From positions 23,119,001 through 23,183,000 of the forward strand of contig CM076944.1 in NCBI GenBank assembly GCA_039566865.1: a stretch of 64,000 bases of DNA, in the 5' to 3' direction. The translations under genes and the position numbers were made by a program. The notes under the pieces are model-generated. The model was not told the DNA's origin and ran no database searches. It saw only the letters and a program-made list of their open reading frames with translations. Each line of letters starts with the position of its first letter. The stretch's first letter is position 1. Positions 14,601-26,600 of this stretch are shown in pieces. The stretch is from Aurelia coerulea. Its lineage: Eukaryota; Cnidaria; Scyphozoa; Semaeostomeae; Ulmaridae.

Positions 14601-17600
14601 TAGGATGTTCTTAAAGAATTCATCACTCGGCTTTGTCTTACTTTTGAAAACATGGATTTGTCTTAACATCAGGAAGTTGCAATGAAAATGATAATCGCCC
14701 CAATGCTTGTTATCATTTTTTAGTGAAACTTCACTTACCTGCCAATACACCGATTTCTACAAAACCGTCTTTGAAGTCAATATAGTTGATTTTTCAAAGA
14801 CCCATTCAATGACTTTCCTGATTAAAAATTCAGTTTTTGGAAGCTTCTCAGAAAATTTCGACCAAAGTTGTTAAGAAATTTCAAATTCTATACATATTTC
14901 AAAGGAATGTCACTAACGCATCATAGATGTGAACAAAATGTAAATAAGTGCTGCTAATGCTTCGGTGCCGTTTAAAAGTACAAATACGCAAATTTTAATC
15001 ATAGCTAACGTAGCATAGGCGACAATTAGTATCTTCTAAATAAAAAATTGATTCGGAATAAAACAGCAAAACAGAGAAGAAATTGCTGGTATCAACAAGG
15101 CTGAGATTAAATAAGCTGCAACTTACGTTGAGTCGGTAAGGCATTGATTCAAAATATTTTGAAGTTGCAGATACACGCTTTGTGTCTGTCATGTAACCAT
15201 GTGATAAGCTGTAAGAAACAGACTGCATTCATACATTCATTCTAATATCTTTCAATAAGGAGTCGTCGTCAGCCTGGAAAGGCTGCTTTTGAAGGGCACA
15301 GACTTAAGGATAGAGCTTTTATTCCATTATCTCATTTCAAGTAGGCTAGAAATATTTCTGGCTATTTCTAGGTAATTTAGGCCTACTATGCATGGCACAT
15401 GCATGCTTGGGGCACCATAGTCTAAAGTCCCTTCCAAAGAATGGCAACGCCAGTTGCTTGGTCAGACATCTGGAAGATCACCCATTCAGATTTTGATGTC
15501 ACGCAACCAAGCGCAACTTCAGTTGCCATGCCTAACGGAAACTGTATCAGCCGCTCTGTCATTCATCCCGTTGCTTTGCTACACTACTAAAACAACAACC
15601 ATCCATCACCGCTCAACAAGGGCTCGTGCACAAACTGTTCAAAAGCCAAATGTGTGCCTCAGGAAAACAATGCAAAGAATGCAAAGCAAAAACACCTTCC
15701 AAGCACCAATAGGACACAAACAATGATATCTTGAGATCTCGAGACAATGATCTCTGAAAATCATTTAAATTTCAAAGTTGATCTTTTTTAAGTGTTGATG
15801 ATAATCCTTCCTCTGATTGGCTTAAAAGTGCATGTGAATGCAAAATAGTTTTCCTCGACATGGCTCTCAGACTGTTTAAGATGCTGTAGCTTCAACCTCA
15901 TCCTTGCTTGTATCCAAACATGTTGTCAAAAATTACCGCTGTTACGAAACATGGGGGTCATTTATCCCAACACTTCAATAGTACTTTAACCCTAATCCAT
16001 ATGGGCTTCTTTCGAGCTACCATTTATGGAGGGGGGGGGGGGGGGTGCCTGCCTTAGACTCATCCGAATTCAATACAACTTGGCACAGTTATAGAACAAG
16101 TAATTTGTAGCTCATAGCGTAATTTGGGTTTGGCTGCCAAGCCTTGTGACGTCACAGTGACGTCACGAAGCTGAAAATCTGTGAAAATCAGGCTTCCAAG
16201 TTGAATTCAAGTTTAATGAAGATTTTACATGAACTTTGTGCAGTTTTTGGTTCAGTTTGCCAACATATGTGGTGATAAAATATTACGTTATTTGAAATAT
16301 CGATTTTAGAGTGATATTTTGGCAGAAATTAGCCGTCATCTATGCGATTAATTTGTTCTATGTAAAAAGAGACCAAAAGAACCTGCAAATGTGACTCATT
16401 GAAAGACTTTATTCAAGATAATGTATTGTATTAAGACTTATTAGGGAAACACCCCCGGATACAAACAAAAGAGATTCGAACAAAAGAGATACTGATCAGA
16501 TTAGATCAAGTGAACATGAACACACATAAAATTATTTTTAGTTAAAAGTGTACACGCTTATGGTAATAAATTGGTTGAAGCAGACGAGCAAAAGCCTTGT
16601 TATTTATTGAAACAATTCTATGTGCGGTCAGCGCCGGGCATGACCGTTACATCTGGCGCCCAACGAAAAATTTTTGCTGTCGAGAGAGCCGAGAGAGTAC
16701 GCAAGTCACAGATCACTGTCGTGGTCGCAGGTTGTAAGTTTTCAAACCTTAGTTGCGATGAATGAATTTTGTTATCAGTATCACCGGACCTAACTTCGTT
16801 TGCAATTTCTGCGTACGTGGTTTCACGAGTAGCTCTTGTCTTCTGTTGTTGTTTACCGTTTCGATATTTGAAGCTGGTTTTATGAATCTTTGCCTCGAAA
16901 TTTGAACCAAAACCAATAATTTGTGCAAGTTGTGTTGATTATGGCTGAGGAAATTTATGAAACATTGCAGCTGATGCTCTGCACTGTCGATGAAATTCAG
17001 TTGCGAGCATTTTGCGAGCATTTAGGTATTGATAGAGCCAAAATCGCTGGGGTTAACAAACGCAAAGTATTGAGGGAAGTCCTCGCCTTTATCGATGAAG
17101 CCCTTGACAAATGCGAGGAGGAGAAAAGTGTTGACAATCTGACCGCTTGGTTGCATTTTTGGCGACGGGGGGCTGGCGAGCAAACCACAGATGCGGAAGT
17201 TAATGATCAAATTGAGACAGGCACAGTGGAGGAAATGCGGACCGGCACTGGGGAACAGGATTATCCAGAATCTGGACCTGGGGATGCAGGATCCCAGGAC
17301 CCCGGACCCCAAATATCAATTGACAAACAAATTGAAGAGATGAGGAAACAGTATGAATTCTTGTTGGAAAATCAGCGTAAGGAAATGGAAGTGGCTTTAA
17401 AGAAAATGCAGGAGGTCAGCCAAGGACACAGGGGGGAAGAGCCCAAGTGCTTCGAGATTGAAGGCAGCCAAAATAAGTTCCGTAACATTGTTGACCCAAA
17501 CAATGTTAATTCACTCCTAAGAAGAGAATTAAAAATTTACGGTCAAATTGGGGAACAAGGCAAAAATGATCAGCTCAGTTTTGTGTCATTATCTCGACAA

Positions 17601-20600
17601 ATAGAAGCTGCGATGGAGAAGGGATACACACAAAAAGAAGTGGTAGAAGCCGTGATCAAAGCTATGAGGCCTGGCTTACAGTTACGGAGCTATATAGAAA
17701 CCCTGCCAGACCTCACTTTGCCAAGACTGAGACAAATTCTGCGATCACATTATAAAGAGAAGAGTGGCACTCAACTATATCAAGAGTTGGCCACCATTTG
17801 CCAAGGGCCTAAAGAATCACCAGACGCCTTTTTATTGCGAGCTCTGGACTTGCGACAAAAGGTACTGTTCGCTAGCAAAGAGGCAGATGCCAGCCTCAAG
17901 TACGACCCACAGTTAGTTCAAGGTATGTTCCTTCGATCAATGGAAACTGGCCTAAGAGATGACAATATTCTCACCAAATTTCGCCCAGTTTTGCACCTTA
18001 AGAACATACCCGATGAAGATTTGATTCAACAAATGGGAAATATCTCCTCCGCAGAGGCAGAAAGACAAGCTCGCTTAGGAAAAAGAGTGAAAGATGTACA
18101 AGCAAGTCCTGTAGTTTCAGATGGGACAAATGAAGAGCGAAAAGAAGCAATACAACAAAAGAAGAGGGCTGAGAAGAGCTCAGAGAGTCGTATTTTGGAG
18201 ACCATGGAAGCAATGCAAGCACAAATCCAGAGCTTACAAGAAGAAGTGAAGAAGAAATCTGAAACAGCAAAAGGGACAAACTATTACAGAGGGAAGCAAA
18301 ACAACCCTCCCGGAAATGGCCAGGAACCATTCCATGCTTGTTCAGAATGCAGTGAGCAGGGACTTTCTAAGTCGTGCACCCATTGTTATTACTGCCATGG
18401 TGAAAACCATTTTGCCAGAGATTGTTTGAAGCGTCGAAGAGATCAGGGAAACGGCAGGGGGCTGCGCAGGGGGGACAAGGTGTAGCCCAATCAAATGAAA
18501 AAACGTCCCAAAGATGCAATTTTTGTCAGTCTAAGTGCAGTGAGTTGAAATTAATGAAATGCAAATCTTGCCTCGCAGTGAAATATTGCGGAAAGACATG
18601 TCAAAGAAAACATTGGACAGAACATAAAGAGATTTGCAAAGCAATAAATAGTTTGTCTTCATTCAATCGAGAAGAAGGGCCAAACACAATCTTTACTGCC
18701 CATATAACACCATCACAACAAGATGCTATTGTTAAACTAGTTGGCCGGAAATGTACCGTGAATGTGAAACTCGAGGGCAAATCATTACAAGGGTTGTGGG
18801 ACACTGGAGCTCAAGTTTCAATCTTGTCTTTGGACACAGTAAAGCGGTATTTTCCAACCAAGACCATAAGAAAGATTGAAGAATTGTTGGAGGAGACGGA
18901 GGAAATCAAACTAGTTGCTGCAAATGGTACCCCTATTCCGTATGAAGGTTGGATAGAATTAGAGATGCAATTATCGTCTGGTAGCACTGATAAGAAAGAA
19001 AGCATACAAGTCCCATTCCTGGTAACAAAAGAAACACTTGACCTGCCAATTATAGGGTTCAATGTTATTTGTGAGCTGACCAAAGATAATTTCGGGTTGG
19101 CCAATGGTGTTAATACACATACTATCGATCAGCTCAAGCAAAGTTTTCCAATTTTATCAAATGACCAAGATTGCTTATCTTTAATCAAAGTTATGAAGAA
19201 TTCTACTGACAATGACTATATATGTGCAGTGAAAACATCAAAGAAAGACTTTCTAGTACCACGCAGGAGTATCACTTCTATCAAAGCGCGTGCAAACACT
19301 GGCTATATCGCACAACTCACGCCTGCGTTGCTTGAACCAGAAGTAATTGGAAGTTTGCCATATGGGCTGCATGTAAATCAAACGCTAGTTACACTTAAAA
19401 AAGGGAAAAAACAGATGCTACCTATCATGATTGAAAATGTTACCGATCATGACATTCAACTAAGAAGCAATACGGTAGTAGCACACTTGCAGCTGGTCCA
19501 ATCGGTGCTACCAATGGAGGTCAAAGAGAAAACGGAAAACGAGGATGCTCAACGAAGTAGTAAAGATGATGTTAGTCAACAGACAAGAACATCATGCGTC
19601 TCAGATATAAAATTAGATGGATTGTCAGAAGAACAAGAATCACTTGCAAGAGAAATGCTCCTTGAAGAGTCGCAGTCATTTTCAGTGAATGAGTCAGACA
19701 TCGGGGTTGCAAATGGTTTAAACCTAGACATAAACTTGGAGGACAAGAAGCCAGTGCAAAAGAACTATATCTCAGTACCCCGCCCCTTGTACACTGAAGT
19801 AAAGTCATACATCGAAGACCTGCTAAACAAACAATTTATCACACCATCAACATCTGCATGGTCATCACCTGTAGTTTGCGTTCGTAAAAAGGATGGAAGC
19901 CTCCGTCTTTGTGTTGACTACAGAGGTCTCAATAGCAAAACAATCAAAGACCGGCACCCGCTGCCACGTATACAAGAGACGTTGGATAATTTAGGAGGCA
20001 AACAATGGTTCACAGTTCTCGACCAAGGGAAGGCTTACCACCAGGGTTTCATCAGTCCTGGTGACCGACATCTTACTGCCTTCATAACACCATGGGGACT
20101 GTTTGAATGGGTTAGAATACCATTTGGATTGACCAATGCACCTGCCACCTTCCAACGTCACATGGAGAATATTTTGAGAGACCTTCGTGATGAAATCGTA
20201 ATTCCATATCTTGATGACTTGATCGTATTTAGCAAATTATTCGAAGACCATGTCGCACATGTACGCACAGTTCTTCAACGCCTTAGAGAGCATGGAATCA
20301 AATTGAAGGCAAAGAAATGCGACCTTTTCAAGCGTGAAGTTCGTTTTCTTGGAAGAAATGTTTCTGGAAATGGGTATCAAATGGATGATAGCAATATTAA
20401 GGCCGTTACTAGCCTACTTGACCAAAAACCTAAGACAGTCGGAGATGTGAGGAAAGTATTAGGTCTCTTGTCTTATTACAGAAGGAGTATCCCATCCACA
20501 GTGATCCAGAATACGAAAATTAGGGAATAAACTGCAAAAAATGAATTTTCAAAAATGCAACAAATACACGACAGTCTTTATAGAGGACATCCTGAGGATT

Positions 20601-23600
20601 AACATAAAACAAACCGTTTTAAAATCGGACCACTGAATGCGGAGAAATGTAGTTTTGAAGCTGGCCTAAATTTCATATCGTTGTTTACACTGACATTTCC
20701 GGTACAAGTGTCAAAATAACGTACATTTCAAAATGTCGAAAAGTCATCTTGCTTTTGTCCGATTTTAGAATTTTTTCTTTTAAATGAAAGGTAATTCTTT
20801 CGTCTTTAATGCCATCTAGTTGCTGAATTCATACGGTAAAGGGTTATCCAAGAACTATGCAAAGTTATATCCCTTGTACTCTACCCAAGAATCCTTTTTC
20901 AAAACTGGGAACTTTGACTTAAAAGTTGAAAACAAAAAAAGCAAGCGTTTGCAAGCCTTAGCGACTAATTTTTCATTAAACTCCAACGTCTTGTGAATGC
21001 TTCTCTGAAATCTTTCGTTCTGAGTCGTTCAAATTAATTGTCAAAAATTATTTCAAAATCGTTGGTAAAAGATTATGATGATTATGATGATACTTTAGTC
21101 AGGCAATTTATCAATTCCTTTATGCTAAAAACAAAGAGCAAAATCCCAATAAGTTTCCTTGGAGTTTTCTCAAAGCATAAATAAAGTTTACAGACATAGG
21201 GAAAGAATAATTCATCGGATTGGATGCGAAAATATTTTTTGTGACAAAAGCAGTTTGAGGATATTTTCAAGAGCATCAAAAACAAAAGCTTTGTTCCTAA
21301 ATATGAGACGAACTCTGCAGTTCTGCTAAAAAGAGTCACACGCCACAAGTCTCTCGATTCTTTCTTGTTAATTTTATTTGTGATAAAATGAATTTTTGTG
21401 ACACTCTTTACATGCACATGTACTTATTGGTTCATTCTATTTGGCTGCCGCTGTTGTGTCTCCCCCCCCCTTTATGTCACAATTCTCAGTACATTTTGCG
21501 ATGGCTTTGTAGCAGTTGGAGCTAATATAACAAGCAGTTTTACGATCATGGTAGTAATATCATTGATGATTTATTTTCTACAGAATAAGCAACACTATGA
21601 GACATCCTGTATTTTGGTTAATTTATTGTTTAGCGAATATAAATTTGTCGCTTGATACTCACGATAAAAAGATACCCTTTCAAATTAAAATTCCATCAGT
21701 AGTTTTTCCCAGTAAGTCTGATAACTTAAAAGGAAAATTTACTTATACTTTGAGAAAATGCCATGAAAGTTATTGGAAATTTGCTCTTTGTTTTGGCAAA
21801 TAGGAATCAAGAGATGCCTGACTAAAATGTTCATCATAATCATCATAACTTTTGCCAACAATTTTGAAAGAACTGTTGACAATTAATTTGAACGACTCAG
21901 AACGAAAGATTTCAGGTAGACACTCAGAAGACGCTGGAGTTCAATAAAAAATTAATCGCTAAGGCTTGCAAACGCTTGCTTTTTTTGTTTTCAACTTTTA
22001 AGTCAAAGTTCCCAGTTTTGAAAAAGGATTCTTGGGTAGAGTACAAGGGATATAACTTTGCATAGTTCTTGGATAAACCTTTACCGTATGAATCCAGCAA
22101 CTAGATGGCATTAAAGACGAAAGAATTACCTTTCATTTAAAAGAAAAAATTCTAAAATCGGACAAAGGCAAGATGACCTTTCAATATTTTGAAATTTACG
22201 TTATTTTGACACTTGTACCGGAAATGTCAATGTAAACAACCATATGAAATTTAGGCCAACTTCAAAAATACATTTCTCCGCATTCAGTGGTCCGATTTTA
22301 AAACTGTTTGTTTCATGTTAATCCTCAGGATGTCCTCCATAATGTCTGTGGTGTATTTTTTCAATTTTCGAAAATTCATTTTTTGCAATTCATTACATGC
22401 TCTGGATCACTGTGCCATCATTCGCGAAGACCGCCAAGCCTTTGTATGAGTTATTAACAGGGACAGACAACATGGCACAAGCCTCCAAGATCAACAACAG
22501 CAAAGGTCAATTGAAGTCAAACGTATATGTCAACTGGACAGATCGTCACCAAGAATCGCTTCAAGAGATCATAACATTACTTACTAACTCACCATTGTTA
22601 GCATTTCCAGATCCAGAAGAACCATATATACTCCATACAGATGCTTCACAAGATGGCCTTGGAGCGGTATTATACCAGAAACAACAAGGGAAGAATAGAG
22701 TTATTGCATATGCGTCTCGCACACTGTCACAAGCTGAGAAGAAGTACAATCTGCATTCAGGGAAATTAGAATTCCTTGCTTTGAAGTGGGCGATAACTGA
22801 CCAATTCAGGGATTATCTGTATTATGCTCCCTCATTTAAGGTCTACACGGACAATAATCCATTAACGTATGTGATGTCATCAGCACGACTGAACGCTACA
22901 GGCATAAGATGGGTTGGCGAACTTGCAGACTATCGTTTTACTATCCATTACCGCCCAGGCAAGAGTAATGGTGACGCTGATGGGTTAAGCAGAATGCCAC
23001 AAGACTTAGATCAGATTGTGAAAGAATGTACTGCTGAAGTTTCACATGATCTGTTGCAAGCAAACGTTCAAATGGTGTCAATGGTTGATAACAACACTGG
23101 ATGGCTCACGGCTATACCAAAAACAACAACAACAGTAGAACTTGCTCCATTATACGCATCAGGCAGAAGCAGCAAACCAGAAGAAAAGATTGATGTTCGG
23201 AGTCATCAGCTACGCGATCCTGACATTCGCCCAATTATCAGGTGGAAGGAGGTGGATACAGTACCAACACAAGCAGAAAAAACGACACAAACCCACATAA
23301 CAAAGCGCCTTCTTTATGAATGGAACAAACTCTACCTTGACAGAGAAGGCATATTACGTAGAAAATGCGGTGCTACCAACCAAATTGTTCTACCAAAGAA
23401 CCTTCATAACACGGTGTATTCTGAACTCCATGAGAAGATGGGACATATTGGAGCTGATAAGGTGCTGAGTCTTGCACGTGACCGTTTCTTCTGGCCCCAT
23501 ATGAAAGCTGACATAGAACATTTCGTTAACAACCAATGCCGTTGCCTAAAACAGAAGAAGCCTACACTGAACCAGAGAGAACCATTGAAGCCAATTTTGA

Positions 23601-26600
23601 CAAGTGAACCATTTGAAATTATTTCGATTGACTTTCTCCATTTGGAAAGGTCATCTGGAGGGTACGAATACATTTTGGTAGTGGTTGATCACTTCACAAG
23701 ATATGCTGAAGCTTATGCCACTCGCAATAAAACGGCCAAAACTGCTGCAGATTGCTTGTTCAACAACTTTTTCATGCGATATGGTTTCCCAAAACGCATC
23801 CACCATGATCGTGGAGGGGAGTTCCAAAATACTCTGTTCAAACAACTAGAAAGCCTATCAAGAACTGAAAACTCAAGAACAACTCCTTATCACCCGGAAG
23901 GGAATGGCAAAGCTGAACGCTTTAATCGCACCCTACTCGGCATGCTTCGGACTTTGCCAGAACAGTTTAAGTCAAAATGGAAAGAACATCTCCCAAAGCT
24001 GGTACATGCCTATAACTGCACTCAACACGAGTCTACTGGATTTTCACCATTCCAGCTACTTTTTGGACGACCAGCCAGATTACCTGTTGACTTGATTTTC
24101 GATACACCAAGGTCAAAACACGAGCAGAACTATCAATCTTATGCAGAGAACTGGAAGACAGCAATGAGAAATGCGTATGACATCGTGATAAAGAACTCAA
24201 AAAGTGCAGCTGAACGCAACAAGAAGCAGTATGACAAGAAAATTCGAAGTTCTACATTGGAAGCAGGAGACAGAGTTTTAGTCCGAAACCTGTCCGAGAG
24301 AGGCGGTCCAGGAAAACTCAGGGCATACTGGGAAGACAAGATACATATCATTGTTCGTCGTTTGAGTCCTGACAGTCCTGTATATGAAGTCAAACCAGAA
24401 AAATCAGACGGTCGCTCAAGAACACTCCATCGCACATTATTGTTGCCATGCGACTACCTTGAACTTGATTGCGAAACTCGAGATAAAATAAGTCATGCTC
24501 GGAGATCACCTTGTTTGCAACATAGAATGACCGATAAACAACAACATTATTCGGGAGAGGGTACCGATAGTACAGAGGATGAAGATAACTTTCCATCGTT
24601 CACACCGAATGAGATGCCACGCCTGAAAACTGAGTTCGATCGTACAACCATTGATCAACAAAATGCTCTTCAATTTGATATGGATCCAGAGAATGATACA
24701 GCTCTGTTTGAAGATAATCGAGAGGCAGATCAACCATTTCAAGCGTCAAGTCAATCACTAGATCAATCGCCATCAGAAACAGATGACAGGGGATCAAACT
24801 CGGACACTACCGTTGATTCCAACGAACCGGAAGAAAGACCAAATCCCATTCATTCACCAGATGCGTCGCAATCAAGTCCAATGGAACCAAGAAGACCTAC
24901 ACGGCAAAGACAACCACCATCACGTCTTGTTTACAACGATTTTGGGAATCCAAATTCAGAACAGCAGTTTTATGTGAATTCGTTGTTTGTTCAACCAAAG
25001 AACGTACCCTTGCGGACACAGTTATCTGCATCTACACCAACATTCGTACCATGTAGATACGTGAATGTACCAGTTCCAGTATACCACAGTATAACACCGG
25101 CACATCAAAACATTAGACAATTTGTGCCACCTCAGCCGTACTTTAATCCATATTTCAGAACAGCCGTTATTTGAACATTCCATTATAGCATTTGTACCGA
25201 CACTTATAAAGCTGGCATGTTTTGTTGAGAAGAGACTCGAATTTTATGAAAAAAGAAATTAACGCTTGTCGAAACCACACGCCCGGGGGTGAAGCTACCC
25301 AAAACCGGGGTACGGGGACTTGTGGACCCCGGTTTTGGGTCATAAATTCCGATCAGTCCCCAGTTTTGGGTCATAAATTTCTCACAATCCCCGGTTTTGG
25401 GTTACAAATTCATACCAACACCTTTTTTTCAGGAAGATCCTATCATCCTCAGTTTTGGGTACGAATTCTACCACTCCTTACTTGTCGAACGCAAATTAAA
25501 GTTTAAGCTCATCTCTATAAGAGGTCTGATTAGTTACTGATGCTTATTGCTTGACAACTCACGCCAATTCATTTTTTGTTTTTACTAATAAAGCAGTTTT
25601 CGAAGTCTTTTGAAGTTCATAATATCACATGGTTTGACACTACTATTGGTGAAGTGGAGCATATATTCCCTGTTCTCTTTGATACAAAGTCTTTGCTTTA
25701 GTAACTTCTCCTGGAGCATTTCTGCTCTTGTTAATACACCACATTATATGCACTCTACTATAAATTAGTGACTGTTATCTGCCTGCTCTGTCTGATGCTT
25801 TGCCATCCCATCGTTGTCGTTCTACCATGGCTTGAAATCATATCAATGCTGGATGGGATTAGACTGATGATATGGTCGTAGTTATCGCTATTGAAGGATG
25901 GGATATGTGTGTTTGACACATACATACCCCAAAGGCCAAGCCAACAAGTCTCTACTGTGGTTCTCTGTGGTTTCTTTCAGGCAGGTTGATAGTATTATTA
26001 ATCCACACTATTTTCAAGTTCATTGAAATATTCAAGATTACTCCATCAAATAACATCAGATGAGATGAAATCTTCAGTAAGAGCCTCCTTTCGTTGCTTT
26101 CAGACAATTGCCTCAATCAGTTGTGAAAAATTCTGAAAAATTTTGCTCGGTCATTTTCGAATGACCTCGCTTTCGCCCTAAAGGGCGCGAAACTAAACTT
26201 GTTGTTGTTGTTGCTATGTTATTGTAAATTTTGAAAACTTGAAAACTGGAGAGATGGCAAAATTACAAAAGGCGAAAGATAGCAATGCCACACACCAGGG
26301 AGGGTATGTCTCCGCTTTTATTGTATTATAAGTTCAAATTATGCCATAACTGAACAGGATTTTTGCTGTTACACTCACACTAAAAGGGAAGTATGTAAAT
26401 TATTAGGCCTCCTCTACAAGCCTATAGGCCTTGGGCGTTACCTCAACCTCAGATTTCTTTGGCTGCCAGAGCAAACAGAGAGGCGAGAGCTCAATAATTG
26501 TTGTCAAAACAGTATAACAGATGGTTATTATCTTGATCAGCAAGCATGGTGAATCCCTCTCCATCTCATCAAGCTTATTCATGAAAGGCACACTACTGAT

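Noticed and set aside
15454..15726. 90-codon ORF with a Cys pair in a second frame
   Set aside because: No consistent frame and no recognisable family; probably intronic noise or an old repeat.
21082..21803. ORFs in the core of the Transib-like element
   Set aside because: They are short, with no acidic triad or zinc-binding pattern of a Transib/RAG1 core, so not called a transposase.
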